A stretch of DNA of 64,000 nucleotides from Malaya genurostris (GCF_030247185.1 NC_080571.1:167629421-167693420); one strand, 5' to 3'; shown: positions 31,635-43,352, counted from the stretch's first letter. Notes: generated from the sequence alone by a model not told the origin. Made by a program: numbers and translations.

Positions 31635-32978
31635 ATGACAAAAGGCACAGAATTGCCTGACCTCCCTCCAGATGACAAAATGAAATCATCTGATAGCCAA
31701 ATATCTCGTGTAAAAAATTATCCCGATGGGCTTGCACTCCCGGCCGGACCATATGCGGTTTACATCCGGACCAAAACCAACGGTAAAAAATTGAACCTTC
31801 TGAGACTTTCTAAAGACCTGTCCTCGCGATACAATACTGTACAAAAAATTGAAAAAGTACGCCCGGACAAGCTTAGGGTCTTGTTAGCCAGTGCAAAACA
31901 GGCTAATGAGATCGTTCAAAGTGAGCATTTCACGCGGGAGTATCGCGTATACGTACCAGCTCGCGAAGTCGAGATAGACGGCGTGATCACCGATCCGAGT
32001 CTGACTTGCGAGGACATTCTTAAGCATGGGGCAGGCGGTTTTAAAAACCCCCTACTCAAGAATGTTAAGATACTGGACTGCAAGCAATTGCGTTCAGTAT
32101 CGACCGCTGAGGATGGCACTAAGTGCTATATCCCATCAGACTCGTATCGGGTGACTTTCGTTGGCTCGGCTTTACCTAACTACGTCCTCCTGGACCGAAT
32201 TCGTTTACCTGTTCGCCTTTTTGTGCCGCGGGTCATGAACTGCACCAATTGCAAACAATTGGGACATACAGCATCCAATTGTTGCAATAAATCCCGGTGT
32301 ATCAAGTGTGGAGGGAGTCATGCGGATAACTCCTGCAGTGGAGACAATGAAAAGTGTCTCTACTGTAAGGAGGGGCCGCATGAGCTCTCTGATTGTCACG
32401 CGTACAAATTGCGCCAGGATAAGATGAGGCGTTCATTTAAGCAACATTCAAAGCGTTCTTTTGCTGAAATGTTGAAGAGTGCTACGCCTCCAGTAAACCT
32501 GTACGCTTGTTTGGCAACTGACGAGAGCGAATAAGATGACCCCCTCCAAGGTACATCTTCGGCTGTCCCTCTTAGCTCATCATACAGAAAGAGAAGAAAT
32601 AAATCTATTCAAAAGCTCCCTAGTAAGGGTTCGAAGATGTCCTCTGATGGGTCTCGAAAAATTACAACAACTGGTAGTGATGGCAAAAAACCAGAGAAAA
32701 AAGCTCCAGGCCTTGGAAAATTAAATTCCGAGCAAGAATTTCCATCACTTCCTGGGACTTCAAAACCCCCGAAAATCCCTAAAGATCAATCAGAAAATTT
32801 ACCAAATACTGGGTTTGTTAAATTCTCTGATATTGTGGACTGGATCATGTCTACTTTCAATATTACTGAACCTCTTAAAAGCCTGATAATGGCTTTTATT
32901 CCTACAGTTAAAACATTCTTGAAGCAGTTGACTGCGAAATGGCCCCTTCTTTCAGCGATTGTATCCTTCGATGGCTAA
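31635..32978 (+). pseudogene. I/LOA-like ORF1 (gag-like RNA-binding protein), one frameshift
   Basis: Starts at ATG 31635 and is open for 299 codons to TAA 32532-32534. It carries three zinc knuckles at about residues 203-255: CTNCKQLGHTASNC, CIKCGGSHADNSC and CLYCKEGPHELSDC. The downstream frame 32637-32978 continues with a proline-rich linker (EFPSLPGTSKPP) and a C-terminal helix-rich segment (DIVDWIMSTFNITEPLKS ... KWPLLSAIVSFDG). The second copy (42716-42866) keeps the same C-terminal segment, so this is probably the true ORF1 end, reached here by frameshift or read past a recent mutation. The stop TAA (32976-32978) overlaps the ORF2 start. The protein would coat element RNA. Confidence 0.85.
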
Positions 32979-35900
32979 GTCACCCAAAGAGGTCACGGAT
33001 ACAATCACTGTTATGCAGTGGAATTGTAGAAGTATCATCCCAAAAATAGATTCTTTCAAATTTTTACTAAATAATCTGAAATGTGACGCATTTGCACTGT
33101 GCGAAATTTGGCTAACTTCTGAAATACCCTTAAACTTTCACGATTTGAACTCTATTCGTCTGGATCGAGATAATCCCTACGGAGGAGTACTTTTGGGGAT
33201 CAAAAAGTGCTATTCTTTCTATCGCATTAACCTCCCCTCGATTCCAGGTATTGAAGTTGTCGCATGTCTTGTTACAATCAAAGGCAAGGACCTTTGCATT
33301 GCTTCCATATATATTCCCCCAAGAGCCTCGGTTGGGCATCGGCGGCTCAATGATATCATAGAGCTTCTTCCCGCACCGACGTTGGTTTTAGGAGACTTTA
33401 ACTCACACGGTACGGGATGGGGTTGTCTTCACGACGATAACAGATCAGCTATGATCCATGATATCTGCGACAACTTCAATATGGCAATCTTGAATACGGG
33501 AGAAATGACACGAATTCCTGCACTACCAGCAAGACCAAGTGCGCTGGATTTATCCCTTTGCTCGACATCGCTACGGTTGGACTGCACGTGGAAGGTGATC
33601 CCTGATCCCCACGGTAGCGATCATCTACCTATCGTGATTTCAATCGCCTACGGATTAAGACCATCGGAGACAATCAATGTTTCGTATGACCTCACACGAA
33701 ATATTGATTGGAAAGGCTACACAAATTCGATATCTGAGAAACTAGAAACAACACAAGGACTTCCTCCGGAGGAAGAGTACACGTTTTTGGCTGGCTTGAT
33801 TCTCGACACCGCGACTCAAGCTCAGACGAAACCTGTACCCGGCGCGAAAAGTAACATCCGTCCCCCCAACCCGTGGTGGGACAAAGAATGCTCAGAATTA
33901 AACGCGAAGATAGCTTCATCTTTTATTAAGTTTAGGAAAAACGGAACACCTGATAATTTTAGAAACTACGCGGCATTAGACGCTAAAATGAAAAGCTTGA
34001 TTAAAGCGAAGAAAAGCGGTTATTGGCGTCGATTCGTAGACGGATTATCGAGAGAAACATCAATGAGCAGCCCGACGGATGCGCAACAAAAACACCACGA
34101 ACGAAAGCGAGGAATATTCTAACCGCTGGATATTCGATTTCGCTAAAAAAGTATGTCCTGACTGTTCCGGAACAGACGATCATGCGCGTCGCCTCATCTA
34201 ACAGAAACGAAACACCTTTTTCGATGGTAGAGTTCTCACTTGCGCTTTTATCATGTAACAATAAACCTCCGGGGTTAAAATTCAACTTGTTGAAAAATTT
34301 GCCTGACTCTGCCAAATGGCGCTTATTTAATTTATTCAATAGGCTTCTCGAGGAAAATATTGTCCCACATGACTGGAGACAAGTAAGAGTTATCGCCATT
34401 CAAAAACCAGGGAAACCAGCCTCCGATCACAATTCGTATCGGCCGATTGCTATGCTTTCCTGTATCCGGAAATTGTTCGTAAAAATGATTCTGTTTCGTC
34501 TAGACAATTGGGTCGAGACTAATGGCTTACTTTCAGATACACAATTCGGCTTCCGCAGGGGCAAAGAAACGAACGATTGTCTTGCGTTGCTCTCAACCGA
34601 AATTCAAATGGCATTTGCTCGTAAAGAACAAATGGCGTCAGTTTTCCTAGACATCAAGGGGGCTTTTGATTCAGTTTCCATAAACATCCTATGTGAGAAG
34701 TTGCATCAGCATGGTCTTTCACCAATTTTGAATAACTTTTTGTATAATCTATTGTCCGAGAAATACATGTATTTCGCGCATGGTGAATTGTCGACAATAC
34801 GATTCAGCTACATGGGTCTTCCTCAAGGCTCATGCTTAAGCCCCCTTTCATACAACTTTTACGTAAACAACATTGATGAATGTATCAATACATCTTGCAC
34901 GCTAAGACAACTTGCCGACGACAGCGTTGTGTCTATTATAGGACCCAATGCTGCCGATCTCCAAGGACCACTGCAAAATACCTTCGACAACTTGTCGACA
35001 TGGGCTCTTCAAATGGGTATCGAGTTCTCTACGGAGAAAACTGAGCTGGTTGTATTTTCAAGGAAGCGAGAACCAGCACAATTACAGCTTCAACTGAGGG
35101 GTGAAACCATAGCTCAGGTCTTCACATTTAAATATCTCGGAGTCTGGTTCGACTCCAAAGGCACCTGGGGAAGTCACATTAGGTATCTGAAACAAAAATA
35201 CCAACAGAGAATCAATTTTATTCGCACAATAACCGGAAGTTGGTGGGGTGCCCCCCCTGCAGACCTGATCAGGCTGTACCAAACAACTATATTGTCCGTA
35301 ATGGAATATGGATGCTTCTGCTTCCGATCCGCCGCGAACACTTATTTCATTAAACTGGAAAGAATTCAGTATCGTTGTTTGCGTATTGCCTTAGGTTGCA
35401 TGCACTCGACTCATACGATGAGTCTCGAAGTGCTCGCGGGCGTCTTACCATTGAAAAATCGATTCTGGGATCTCTCATATCGATTGCTTATCCGATGCGA
35501 TATCTTGAATCCGATGGTGATTGAAAACTGCGAAAGGCTTGTCGAGCTCAATTCTCAGACCCGTTTTATGTCCTTGTATTTTGATTACATAGCTCAGAAT
35601 ATTAATCCTTTTTCGTTTGCTTCCAACCGTGCTCATTTCTAGGATACTTCTGATTCTACTGTGTTTTTCGACACTTCCATGAGAGAAGAGATTCGTGGAA
35701 TTCCGGATCACGTGAGTGGCCCCAAATATTTTTTATAATAAATTCAGAACAGTCAACTGTGAAAAGGTGTTTTACACTGACGGATCGAACATCAACAGGT
35801 CCACAGGCTTCGGCATCTTCAATCAAAACATCACCGCTTCTTACAAACTCAGTGATCCGGCTTCAGTTTACGTCGCAGAATTAGCTGCTATTCAGTACAC

Positions 35901-36505
35901 CCTCGAGATCATTGAAACCTTACTCAAAGACCATTACTTCATTGTCACGGACAGTCTGAGCTCAATAGCAGCGCCGGGAAATGAAGCCAGGAAAGTATCC
36001 TCCATATTTCCTGGGGAAAATACGGGAACACTTGCGAACTTTATCTGAACGGTCTTATTTAATATCGTTAGTCTGGGGCCCTTCGCATTGTTCCATTCCG
36101 GGAAATGAAAAGGCAGACTCATTGGCTAAGGTGGGCGCCTTAGAAGGTGATATTTATGAAAGACCAATCTGCTTCAATGAATTTTTCAGTATCTCTCGTC
36201 AGAAAACTCTCGAAAGTTGGCAAACTTCATGGAGCAATGGCGAACTGGGACGATGGCTGCATTCCATTATCCCTAGGGTATAGACGAAACCTTGGTTCAG
36301 GGGGATGAACGTGAGTCGCGATTTCATTCGTGTGATGTCGCGGCTCATGTCAAATCACTACACCTTTAACGCACATCTCTGGCGTGTTGGTCCTGCGGAG
36401 AGCGGTCTCTGCACCTGTGGCGACGGTTATCAGGACATCGAGCATGTCGTGTGGTCGTGCGTAGAGTATCGTGACGCCAGGTCGAAGCTACTGGGCCCGA
36501 GGTAG
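32971..36505 (+). pseudogene. I/LOA-like ORF2 (endonuclease, reverse transcriptase, RNase H)
   Basis: The ATG at 32971 lies within ORF1's last codons (ATGGCTAA). Endonuclease: VMQWNCRSIIPKID, LVLGDFNSHGTGWG and GSDHLPIVISI (to about 33650). The frame changes near 34060-34110, then RT 34120-35642: QKPGKPASDHNSYRPIAML, TQFGFRRGK, FLDIKGAFDSV, GLPQGSCLSPLSYNF and catalytic LADD (34914-34922 carries A-D-D). After a stop at 35642 the RNase H follows in two frames: VFYTDGSN, AELAAIQYTLEI, TDSLSSIAA and GNEKADSLAK. A TAG near 36281 precedes the last piece with a Cys-rich tail (CTCGDGYQDIEHVVWSC). About four lesions inactivate it; no catalytic residue is lost. Confidence 0.9.
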
Positions 36506-37033
36506 ACCGCCTGAGGTTCCGGTTCGGGATGTGTTGGCGAGTCGGGATAGTTTTTATATGCTTCTCAGTACCTTAAACACATTGACATACAAGTATAATG
36601 TGTTATTCCTCGCTCAGTAAGTATAATCTCCACCTACAGGTTCGACACTAACATCCGCCCGATTCTCTCAATCCCCGTCCCTGTCCACCATCTTCATTGG
36701 AACTAACAAGATCTTTTTTTTGTCACTAACTTTTTCGTTCCCCCTTCCCTGTCTCTTCACCATCTCGATGGCAACTAATTAGATCTCGATCGTTTTCAGA
36801 CATTTTGTTTCCACATCCCCTTTCATATCACGTTTTCCACAATATTTACTTCTCTTTTATTTTCTTCGGCAATATGCCGATCGCCATTACGATTTACGAG
36901 AACCCGAGATGACATAGTCTAATGATACTATTATAGTTTTAAGTTAGTCGTTAATTAAGATTAGAAAATACCCTTGGCATCTTAGAGCTTAAGCAGTGTG
37001 CCTTAAATTATATTACATTATTGAATAAAAAAA
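36506..37033 (+). other. 3' UTR of the I/LOA-like element
   Basis: Pyrimidine-rich, non-coding, with repeated phrases of the form CCACCATCTTCATTGGAACTAA (36688, 36758). Related phrases recur at about 55565-55800. It ends ATTGAATAAAAAAAA before the right target duplication; AATAAA is part of this end. Confidence 0.75.
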
Positions 37034-37048
37034 AATGATAAAATATTT
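37034..37048 (+). repeat. Right target-site duplication of the I/LOA-like element
   Basis: AATGATAAAATATTT, identical to 31114-31128. Confidence 0.92.
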
Positions 37049-37750
37049 GAAATGGTACCTATGGAAATGTTTAAAGAACTCGTTCTACAAACACTGAAAA
37101 CATTTCAAATCATTATCTACAAACCACCGAAAATTATTAGTAACCTTCGCAAAATACAAGTAATATTAAAGACATAATTGAACCGATATGTAATTTCGAC
37201 CTGTACAATAAAGAATTACAATACCGACTACACAAATCACACGAAATAGCAAACATCTAATACACCAAAAAGAAATTAGAAAATCAACAACAGACCACCT
37301 GTCCAACCTAATAGAAATACATTTGGACGACATAGTGTACCTACAAAACGAAAATAGACGCAAGCTAGATCCATTTTATCTAGGTCCATTTAAAATTACT
37401 CAGCTACAAGATCCAAATTGAGAAATACAAAGTTTACAATCAAAAGAAAAAAACCATTGTTTACAAAAATAGACATGAAATTCCCAAAATTGTAACATCA
37501 AATTTTTAGAATTAAGTTTCAGCTACCGAGCTTAACCCCACGTAAAACAAAAAAAGAGGGAAAATTCAAAAAATCATTGTAGGCGTAAGTGAAATTTTAC
37601 GCAGCTTCTCAGAGAAAAACTGTCAAATTCGGTTATTTTAGCTATCGGAAAACTCTTTAATACACATTAAAATTGTTAGGGAGTTCGAACGCATAAACGG
37701 TAACCTAATCCAATAAAGCACAACAGAATGTTTTCCCTTCATTACATTCC
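37049..37750 (+). pseudogene. Element A integrase C-terminus and 3' internal region
   Basis: Many stops. At about 37180-37430 remnants such as YNKELQYRLHKSHEI and NRRKLDPFYLGPFKITQL correspond to the post-core and chromo/GPF-like end of gypsy integrase. From about 37430 to the PPT the sequence is non-coding. No env is recognisable. The integrase core is missing. Confidence 0.6.
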
Positions 37751-37760
37751 AAAAGGGGGA
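37751..37760 (+). other. Polypurine tract of element A
   Basis: AAAAGGGGGA directly before the 3' LTR start TGATGTAATG (37761). Confidence 0.8.
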
Positions 37761-38493
37761 TGATGTAATGTGAACCTTTAAGATTTAATCTCCTCACACA
37801 TCCCAGACCATGTAATATGAATATTTAAGACGAAATCTTCCACACACCCCAGACCACACGCACTTAACAAAAACCCGTAAAAGCACCCTTCCACGAAAAC
37901 CTAGAAACCTACATAAAATAAAAACATGACCTACATGAAGGTAATAAAATATAAACACTTGCACATTCCGGTGACCCAGGGAAAAAACGCCGTGGTCATA
38001 AAATTCGACTACAGAAACAAGGAAGCATCAAGTTTCAAATTGTTATGTCATCGAAAACAGAATACAAAACAAAACAGCCTGTGTCACTTCCCTCTTCTGC
38101 ACGTCCCTCGTGCCCCACCATCGACCACAATCGATACCAGTCAGCACGACCTAGAATGACAGTAACTCAGCAACACACACACTAATTCAAACCGACACTC
38201 ACGAGAATAGCCCAACATGCTATCGCCCTCTCCTCTCCGTATCACATCCGCTCACGCTCATCAATACTTCCTCTCTTACCCACAAACTGTCCAACAGGAC
38301 ACAACGAGTCCCATTAGTTAAACCCGATTTACATTGCGCGTTTTAACTCCTCCTTCCGGATCTACTCAGAGATCCTAACTGTTAGAATTAATTAGCTAGG
38401 CTAGGAGAGGATAGGCTATATAAGTGAACGAATCTCAGATAATAAATGGATTTTGTGAAGTACCGACTAAAAAGTGTGTTTTATCAGTTTTCA
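37761..38493 (+). mobile_element. Element A 3' LTR
   Basis: About 733 bp from TGATGTAATGTGAACC after the PPT to TTTTATCAGTTTTCA. Contains TATATAAG (38417-38424) and AATAAA (38441-38446). It has one copy of the promoter block, against two in the 5' LTR. An internal near-repeat (ACACATCCCAGACCA / ACACACCCCAGACCA, about 37795-37855) lies at its start. Confidence 0.88.
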
Positions 38494-39180
38494 GTGGAAC
38501 ACATATTTATTTTCTATATAGGGATGCAAATTAGAAACTCAAGGAAAAATACACGTAAAAATGTGGTCAGGTTTTAAACACTCACTGTTCAGCCAAATTT
38601 GCATCAATTGTTAATATTATTTCACCATTTGATTGGAAATATATCTAAATTTCGATTTGAATGTATCAAGACACGTGTTTTCAATTATGTATGATTGAAA
38701 TTTCGATTAATAGCTAGTGTCATACTTTGTCTTTTAAAAATCTCCGGTATACCGGATTTCCCTGCCATAGATAACGGTTTTGAAGGAGTAAGCGATATAT
38801 CAAAGGGAAAGCATCGCTGTGATTGGTCAATCGATGCAAAAGCGAAACTGTTGAAAGCACGCGAATCTATTAATACAAGCGAAATTATAACTAACGTTTC
38901 AGTCCTATGCAAGATGTAGGTTGTTGCTAGACAGCAAGACAAAAAGTGCCATAAAACGATTTAAAGCTTCAATAGGTTTGCTTTGATCTTGTGTCATGCG
39001 AGTTTGAATGAAATGCTTTGTTATAACACTTTGCAAGAATCTCAAGGTAGATTTTGAATGCTTAAGATCAATTTCTAATTTATATAAGATTAACTCGATT
39101 TATTATCGAAATCGCAGAATGGTGACAATAGTAGAGAACTGAAAGCTATAAAAATAACTGCATGCAACAACTTGAATGCA
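38494..39180. other. Unassigned stretch right of element A
   Basis: AT-rich. It includes a short open plus-strand frame 38695-38919 (no ATG-linked context I trust) that contains CTCCGGTATACCGGATTTCC with a small palindrome. I cannot tell whether this is host sequence or an old element. It is the only candidate flank for the insertion site of element A. Confidence 0.35.
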
Positions 39181-40420
39181 AGCTTGGCGAAAAGAAGCTT
39201 AAACATCAAAATCGGTTACGCTAGTATGCACGTAGTTATAATTGCATTGTTAAGAAATCCGTCATACTTCTTGTCTCCTGGGTTAAAAGTTACACAAATA
39301 ATACATTTCTCTGCATGCTGTAAAACCTTTTTTTCATTCCAGGAAACCAAAATAAACGTTTAATTTCGTAACAAACCTTATCGGCGCCAAAATGTCCCAT
39401 ACAATCATGATAACAATAAATTACAGTCGATTCCATGGTTTCTGGCACGTAAAGCAATATTCTATTTTTCTTTTCCTTTTTATAAAAAATATTTTCTCTG
39501 CTCTCGTAATCTTTCAGCTCTACCTTTAGAACGGCATTTTTAATTTTTTGGATACCGGAATCTTCAAGTTGAGCAACGTAAATTGAATTAGAAAATGAAT
39601 GTTCTCAGTTTTCTCGATTGGCAAAATTTTTATACGGCTCAGGGCGTCTATATGTTTCATGCGATCCCCGGAACGATGTTCAATGGTGTATTCAAATTGT
39701 ACCAAACAAAGGCTCCATCGAGATATTTTTGAGTTAATATCCTTTCTTTCCAAAGTCTTCTTCATTGCTTCACAATCGGTAACTATTTTAAATTTTTAAC
39801 CAAACAGATACATTAGAAATCGCTGTGAGGTGTACACAACGGCAAGTGTATCCAATTCAAAACTATGAAGGTTGGATTCCGCGGAAGTAGTCTTTCGACT
39901 ATATAACAAAACGGGATGGAATTTATTATCTGTTCGTTGACGTTGTAATAACATATCACTAAATCCAGCGTTGGAAGCATCGGTATGAACTTCCGTTTCA
40001 AACGACGGTGAATAGATTGCAAGTACAGGTTTTCTAATTAAACAAGCTTTTAATTCTTCAAACGCAACTAAATGTTTCTGTTCAAACCTAAACCGAATAT
40101 CTTTTTTCAATAATTCATATAATGGTTGTGCCATTATAATAATATTTAATATAAATTTCCGAAAGTAACTAATGACTCCTACAAATCGATGAAGCGCGTG
40201 TACATCAACGGGAATTGGAATAGATTGTATAGTTTCTACGTGACGGTCGCGGGGACTGTTCGAGTTGTGTGCTTTGTTATAACCAAGATAATCTAGTGAA
40301 GTTTTCAGAAAAAAAGCATTTGTCTAATTGTAACTCAACATGGTTGTCGCTCAACGTTTTAAGAACTGAGGACAATACATCTAGATGATCATCAATAACA
40401 TCACTACTAATCATCAACTA
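39180..40420 (-). pseudogene. Mag-like gypsy pol fragment (element E): RT end, RNase H, integrase start
   Basis: Minus strand. RT tail with ...DDHLDVLSSVLKTL (about 40400-40350), then VDVHALHRFVGVISYFRKFI (about 40215), RNase H 39796-40134 with EVHTDASNAGFSDM and SFELDTLAVVYTSQRF, then a stop, IVTDCEAMKKTL and RSGDRMKHIDALSRI. The integrase zinc-binding start YHDCMGHFGADKV lies at about 39405. Sequence decays beyond 39200. The style HRSGDRM.H.DALSR is that of the mag/gypsy branch and differs from A, B and C. Truncated both ends, frame-broken; no LTR found. Confidence 0.78.
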
Positions 40421-40780
40421 TTACGCAAATGTAGTCATCGTTATTACCATAAGAATGTGTCTTGAATGTGCGTAATGTAAACAAGATCGGGCTGACCATC
40501 CGTACACTATGGCGTAACCTTCGATTTTCTTGATCCAACCAGTGCTGCTCCCGCCTTTGCCACTGAATGGCGAAATTAATCGCTCGACTTCCAGTGGATG
40601 GAGGAAAGTTTCTCGAATCGGGTGACGTACACGGGTTCTATGATTTTCACTTATAACCGAGGCGGTGGTTCCACGGGAAGAAATGCTAGAAATCGCGTCA
40701 CCATTATCAGAATCCGTTTCCACATCCATGCAGTCTACCAAATTCACGTGGGGTGATTTCTGTGGGCTAACTTTCATCAA
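40421..40780 (-). pseudogene. Element E gag fragment
   Basis: A minus-strand frame including LEVERLISPFSGKG, STGWIKKIEGYAIVYGW and SCLHYAHSRH, a pattern typical of mag-type gag capsid starts (a Phe-Ser-Gly motif followed by a conserved Trp). It is directly joined to RT sequence at 40420, so most of gag and the protease were deleted. An acidic Ser-rich N-terminus precedes it. Confidence 0.55.
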
Positions 40781-41036
40781 CCGTGGTACGTAATTCGTTT
40801 GCAGCCATACCAGACAATGTGAGACGATAAATCTTCATCTGTGTACGTTGAATGCGTTCAGCACGTTGCAGAAAATCACAAAAATTCAGCGAAAACTAAT
40901 TTTGCGGTCCACAATTTCACTATTTTCCGACGCTCGGTATAATCCCACTTCTGATCTGTAGGCTTGCTGGTGGTGTAGGCTTGTTGGTGGTTTAGATTGA
41001 ATTACCCAGTCGCTCAATAGAAAAAAGCGTGTTTGA
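40781..41036. other. Region upstream of the element E gag fragment
   Basis: Probably the element E leader in reverse; it includes a doubled GTAGGCTTGTTGGTGGT-like phrase at about 40960-40992. No gene. Confidence 0.3.
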
Positions 41037-41149
41037 TGAATAACGTGTTGTCTATGTGACTTGTAGCTAGGAAATGATGACCGGATGTGTCGCTCATACA
41101 CGTAAAATATGACTTAACAAATAAGAGGGTTTGTCGATGATTGGTACAC

Positions 41150-41165
41150 GGTATTATTATTATTA

Positions 41166-41210
<45 letters not shown>

Positions 41211-41290
41211 TAATAATAATAATAATTATTATTATTATTATTATTATTGTTATTACTATTGTAATTATAATTATTATTATTATTATTATT
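41150..41290. repeat. (TAA)n/(TTA)n microsatellite, first copy
   Basis: An AAT-type run followed by its complement, so it can fold back on itself. Confidence 0.95.
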
Positions 41291-41617
41291 ACCAGCAGCT
41301 ACCCTTATTTGAAACGAAACTCACACGGTGCATGCGAACGGTGCACAAAACAAATCGTCTAGCAGCAGAACTGAATGCTTGAATATGTACCTGGAAATCA
41401 ATTCCGAACCTGAAAATATATTCAGAAACTGACTTCTTGATACTCATTCGTAACCGAATGTTCGAAAATACTATAAAATATGAATAGTGATGACAATGGG
41501 GATGAATAACGTGTTGTCTCTGTGACTTGTAGCTAGGAAATGATGACCGGATGTGTCGCTCGTACACGTAAAATATGACCTAACAAAAAATAGGGTTTGT
41601 CGATGTTTGGTAGACGG

Positions 41618-41634
41618 TATTATTATTATTATTA

Positions 41635-41668
<34 letters not shown>

Positions 41669-41724
41669 TATTATTATTATTATATTATTATTATTATTAC
41701 TATTATTATTACTATTATTATTAC

Positions 41725-41774
<50 letters not shown>

Positions 41775-41796
41775 GTATAATTATTATTATTATTAC
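41618..41796. repeat. (TAA)n/(TTA)n microsatellite, second copy
   Basis: Same arrangement as at 41150-41290, with a longer TTA half. Confidence 0.95.
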
Positions 41797-41983
41797 CAGC
41801 AGCTACCCTTACTTGAAACGAAACTCACACGGTGCATGCGAATGGTGCACAAAACAAATCGTCTAGCAGCAGAACTGAATGCTTGAATATGTATCTAGAA
41901 ATCAATTCCGAACCTGAAAATATATTCAGAAACTGAATTCTTGATACTCATTCGTAACCGAATGTTCGAAAATACTATAAAAT

Positions 41984-42866
41984 ATGAATAGCGATGACAA
42001 TGGGGGTGTCTCGGATAAAGGCGAAGCTTCAATGAACGAAGAACATTTAGAAGCCGAATCTGAATCCGAGATACCGCCATCTCCCCCTCTGATGCCTCCA
42101 TCTCCCTCTGAGATATTGCCTCCTCGTCGAAAAGTTTACCAAGACGATGGCTCGGGGGGTCCGTGGGTGGTATACTTCCGGCCCAAATCCAGGACCAAGT
42201 CTCTTAGAGTCCTGAATATTACACGGGACCTGCAAAATATTACTCGGCAATAAAATCAATTGATAAGGTTTTGCCAAACAAGTTTCGCGTAACTTTTGCC
42301 GGATCTGCACTTCCAAATTATTTGGTAGTGAGTGGAGTTCGTCTACCTGTTCGACTGTATGTACCGCGGGTAATGCACTGTACAAACTGCAAACAGCTAG
42401 AGCATACGGCAACCTATTGTTGCAACAGACTGCGATGCGGCAAATGTGGAGAGGCCCATCAAGACAATCTCTGCAGAAGAGCATCGGAAAAGTGTTGCTA
42501 CTGCGGGGGGAATCCTCATGATCTTTCAGTGTACCCTACGTACATACAGCGTGCGGAGAAATTGCAGCGATCCGTGAGAGAACGCTCAAAACGTTCTTAC
42601 GCGGAAATCTTAAAAATAACCACTCCATAGAACCCTGAGAACCCGTTTACGGGCATCAAAAAACCCGAACAACCTCAATTAACAACCAGGAAATACAACA
42701 AACGCTGGATTATTGAGAAATCGTGGACTGGATATTAACAGCCTTCAATATTACTGACCCTCTAAAAAGCTTTCTAGCTGCTCTGCTGCCAAGAGTAAGG
42801 ACATTTATAAAACAGTTGACTGAGCAATGGCCCCTCCTTGCAGCGATCGTATCTTGTGATGGATAA
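41984..42866 (+). pseudogene. D2 ORF1 (gag-like), internally deleted
   Basis: The N-terminus (41984-42253) is acidic and proline-rich (PPSPPLMPPSPSEILPP) and extends further than in D. It stops at a TAA near 42251. Roughly 250-330 bp corresponding to 31890-32150 of D are deleted near 42285. The zinc-knuckle region follows (CTNCKQLEHTATYC, CGKCGEAHQDNLC, CCYCGGNPHDLSVY, where the last Cys is replaced). The C-terminal segment at 42716-42866 (DWILTAFNITDPLKS ... WPLLAAIVSCDG) matches D and ends at the TAA overlapping the ORF2 ATG (42859). Confidence 0.8.
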
Positions 42867-43281
42867 TTTACCACTGAGAATCGAAGACATGATCATTGTG
42901 CTTCAGTTGAATTGCAGAAGTATCATCCCGAAACATGATTTTTTCAAACACTTAATATGTACATACTCATAATTGCGATGTATTCTCCTTGAGCGAAACT
43001 TGGCTTACTTCTAACATCAACCTCGACTTCCATAATTTTAACATGGAGGGGTACCTTAAGGGATCAAAAAGTGCTATTCATTTTATCGTATTAACCTCCC
43101 CTCGACACCGGGAATTGAAGTTGTTGCTAGTATTAAAGGCAAAGATCTATGTATAGCTCCTATCTACATTCCTCCCAGAGTCTCGATAGGGCATCGTCGG
43201 CTTGCAGACATCATAGAACTTCTTCCTTCACCGCGGTTGGTTTTAGGGGACCTTAACTCGCATGGTATAGGATGGGGCTGC
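42859..43281 (+). pseudogene. D2 ORF2 endonuclease, first part
   Basis: Starts at ATG 42859. Frames are broken, but VLQLNCRSIIPKHDFF (about 42898-42945) and LVLGDLNSHGIGWG (about 43237-43278) are clear; the catalytic-region motif reads GDLN instead of GDFN. Cut at 43281 by the CR1-like insertion. Confidence 0.75.
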
Positions 43282-43352
43282 TTATACTATTATTATTATT
43301 TAATTTATTCATCTGACAATAAAATGGTCTTAATGAATATGTATTAGTCAAG

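Larger units (their letters stand above)
31129..37033 (+). mobile_element. I/LOA-group non-LTR retrotransposon, full-length copy (D)
   Basis: A 5.9-kb LINE with exact ends fixed by a perfect 15-bp target duplication. It starts CAGTTCCACT, resembling I-factor starts, has a 5' UTR with core promoter motifs, ORF1 with three CCHC knuckles, ORF2 with endonuclease, RT and RNase H, a 3' UTR, and ends GAATAAAAAAAA. RNase H in ORF2 and three knuckles in ORF1 place it in the I superfamily. ORF frames are interrupted a handful of times but all domains are present, so it is moderately young. It is the most recent insertion in its stack. Confidence 0.92.
41037..41983 (+). repeat. Tandem duplication (~465-485 bp unit) with TAA/TTA arrays upstream of a LINE ORF1
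   Basis: GATGAATAACGTGTTGTCT starts at 41035 and again at 41500. Each copy holds a (TAA)n/(TTA)n quasi-palindromic microsatellite (41150-41290, 41618-41796), the block ACCAGCAGCTACCCTTA, and ends ATATGAATAG.GATGACAATGGGG. The second copy's end is the start of the I/LOA-like ORF1 at 41984. The unit therefore carries 5'-leader sequence plus the first ORF1 codons in duplicate. The length difference comes mainly from the microsatellite. Confidence 0.85.

Noticed and set aside
37926..38159. 77-codon plus-strand ORF
   Set aside because: It lies wholly inside the 3' LTR of element A and has no partner in the 5' LTR or known domain.
38695..38919. Possible host exon
   Set aside because: No splice signals or recognisable domain, and codon content is unremarkable in AT-rich sequence.
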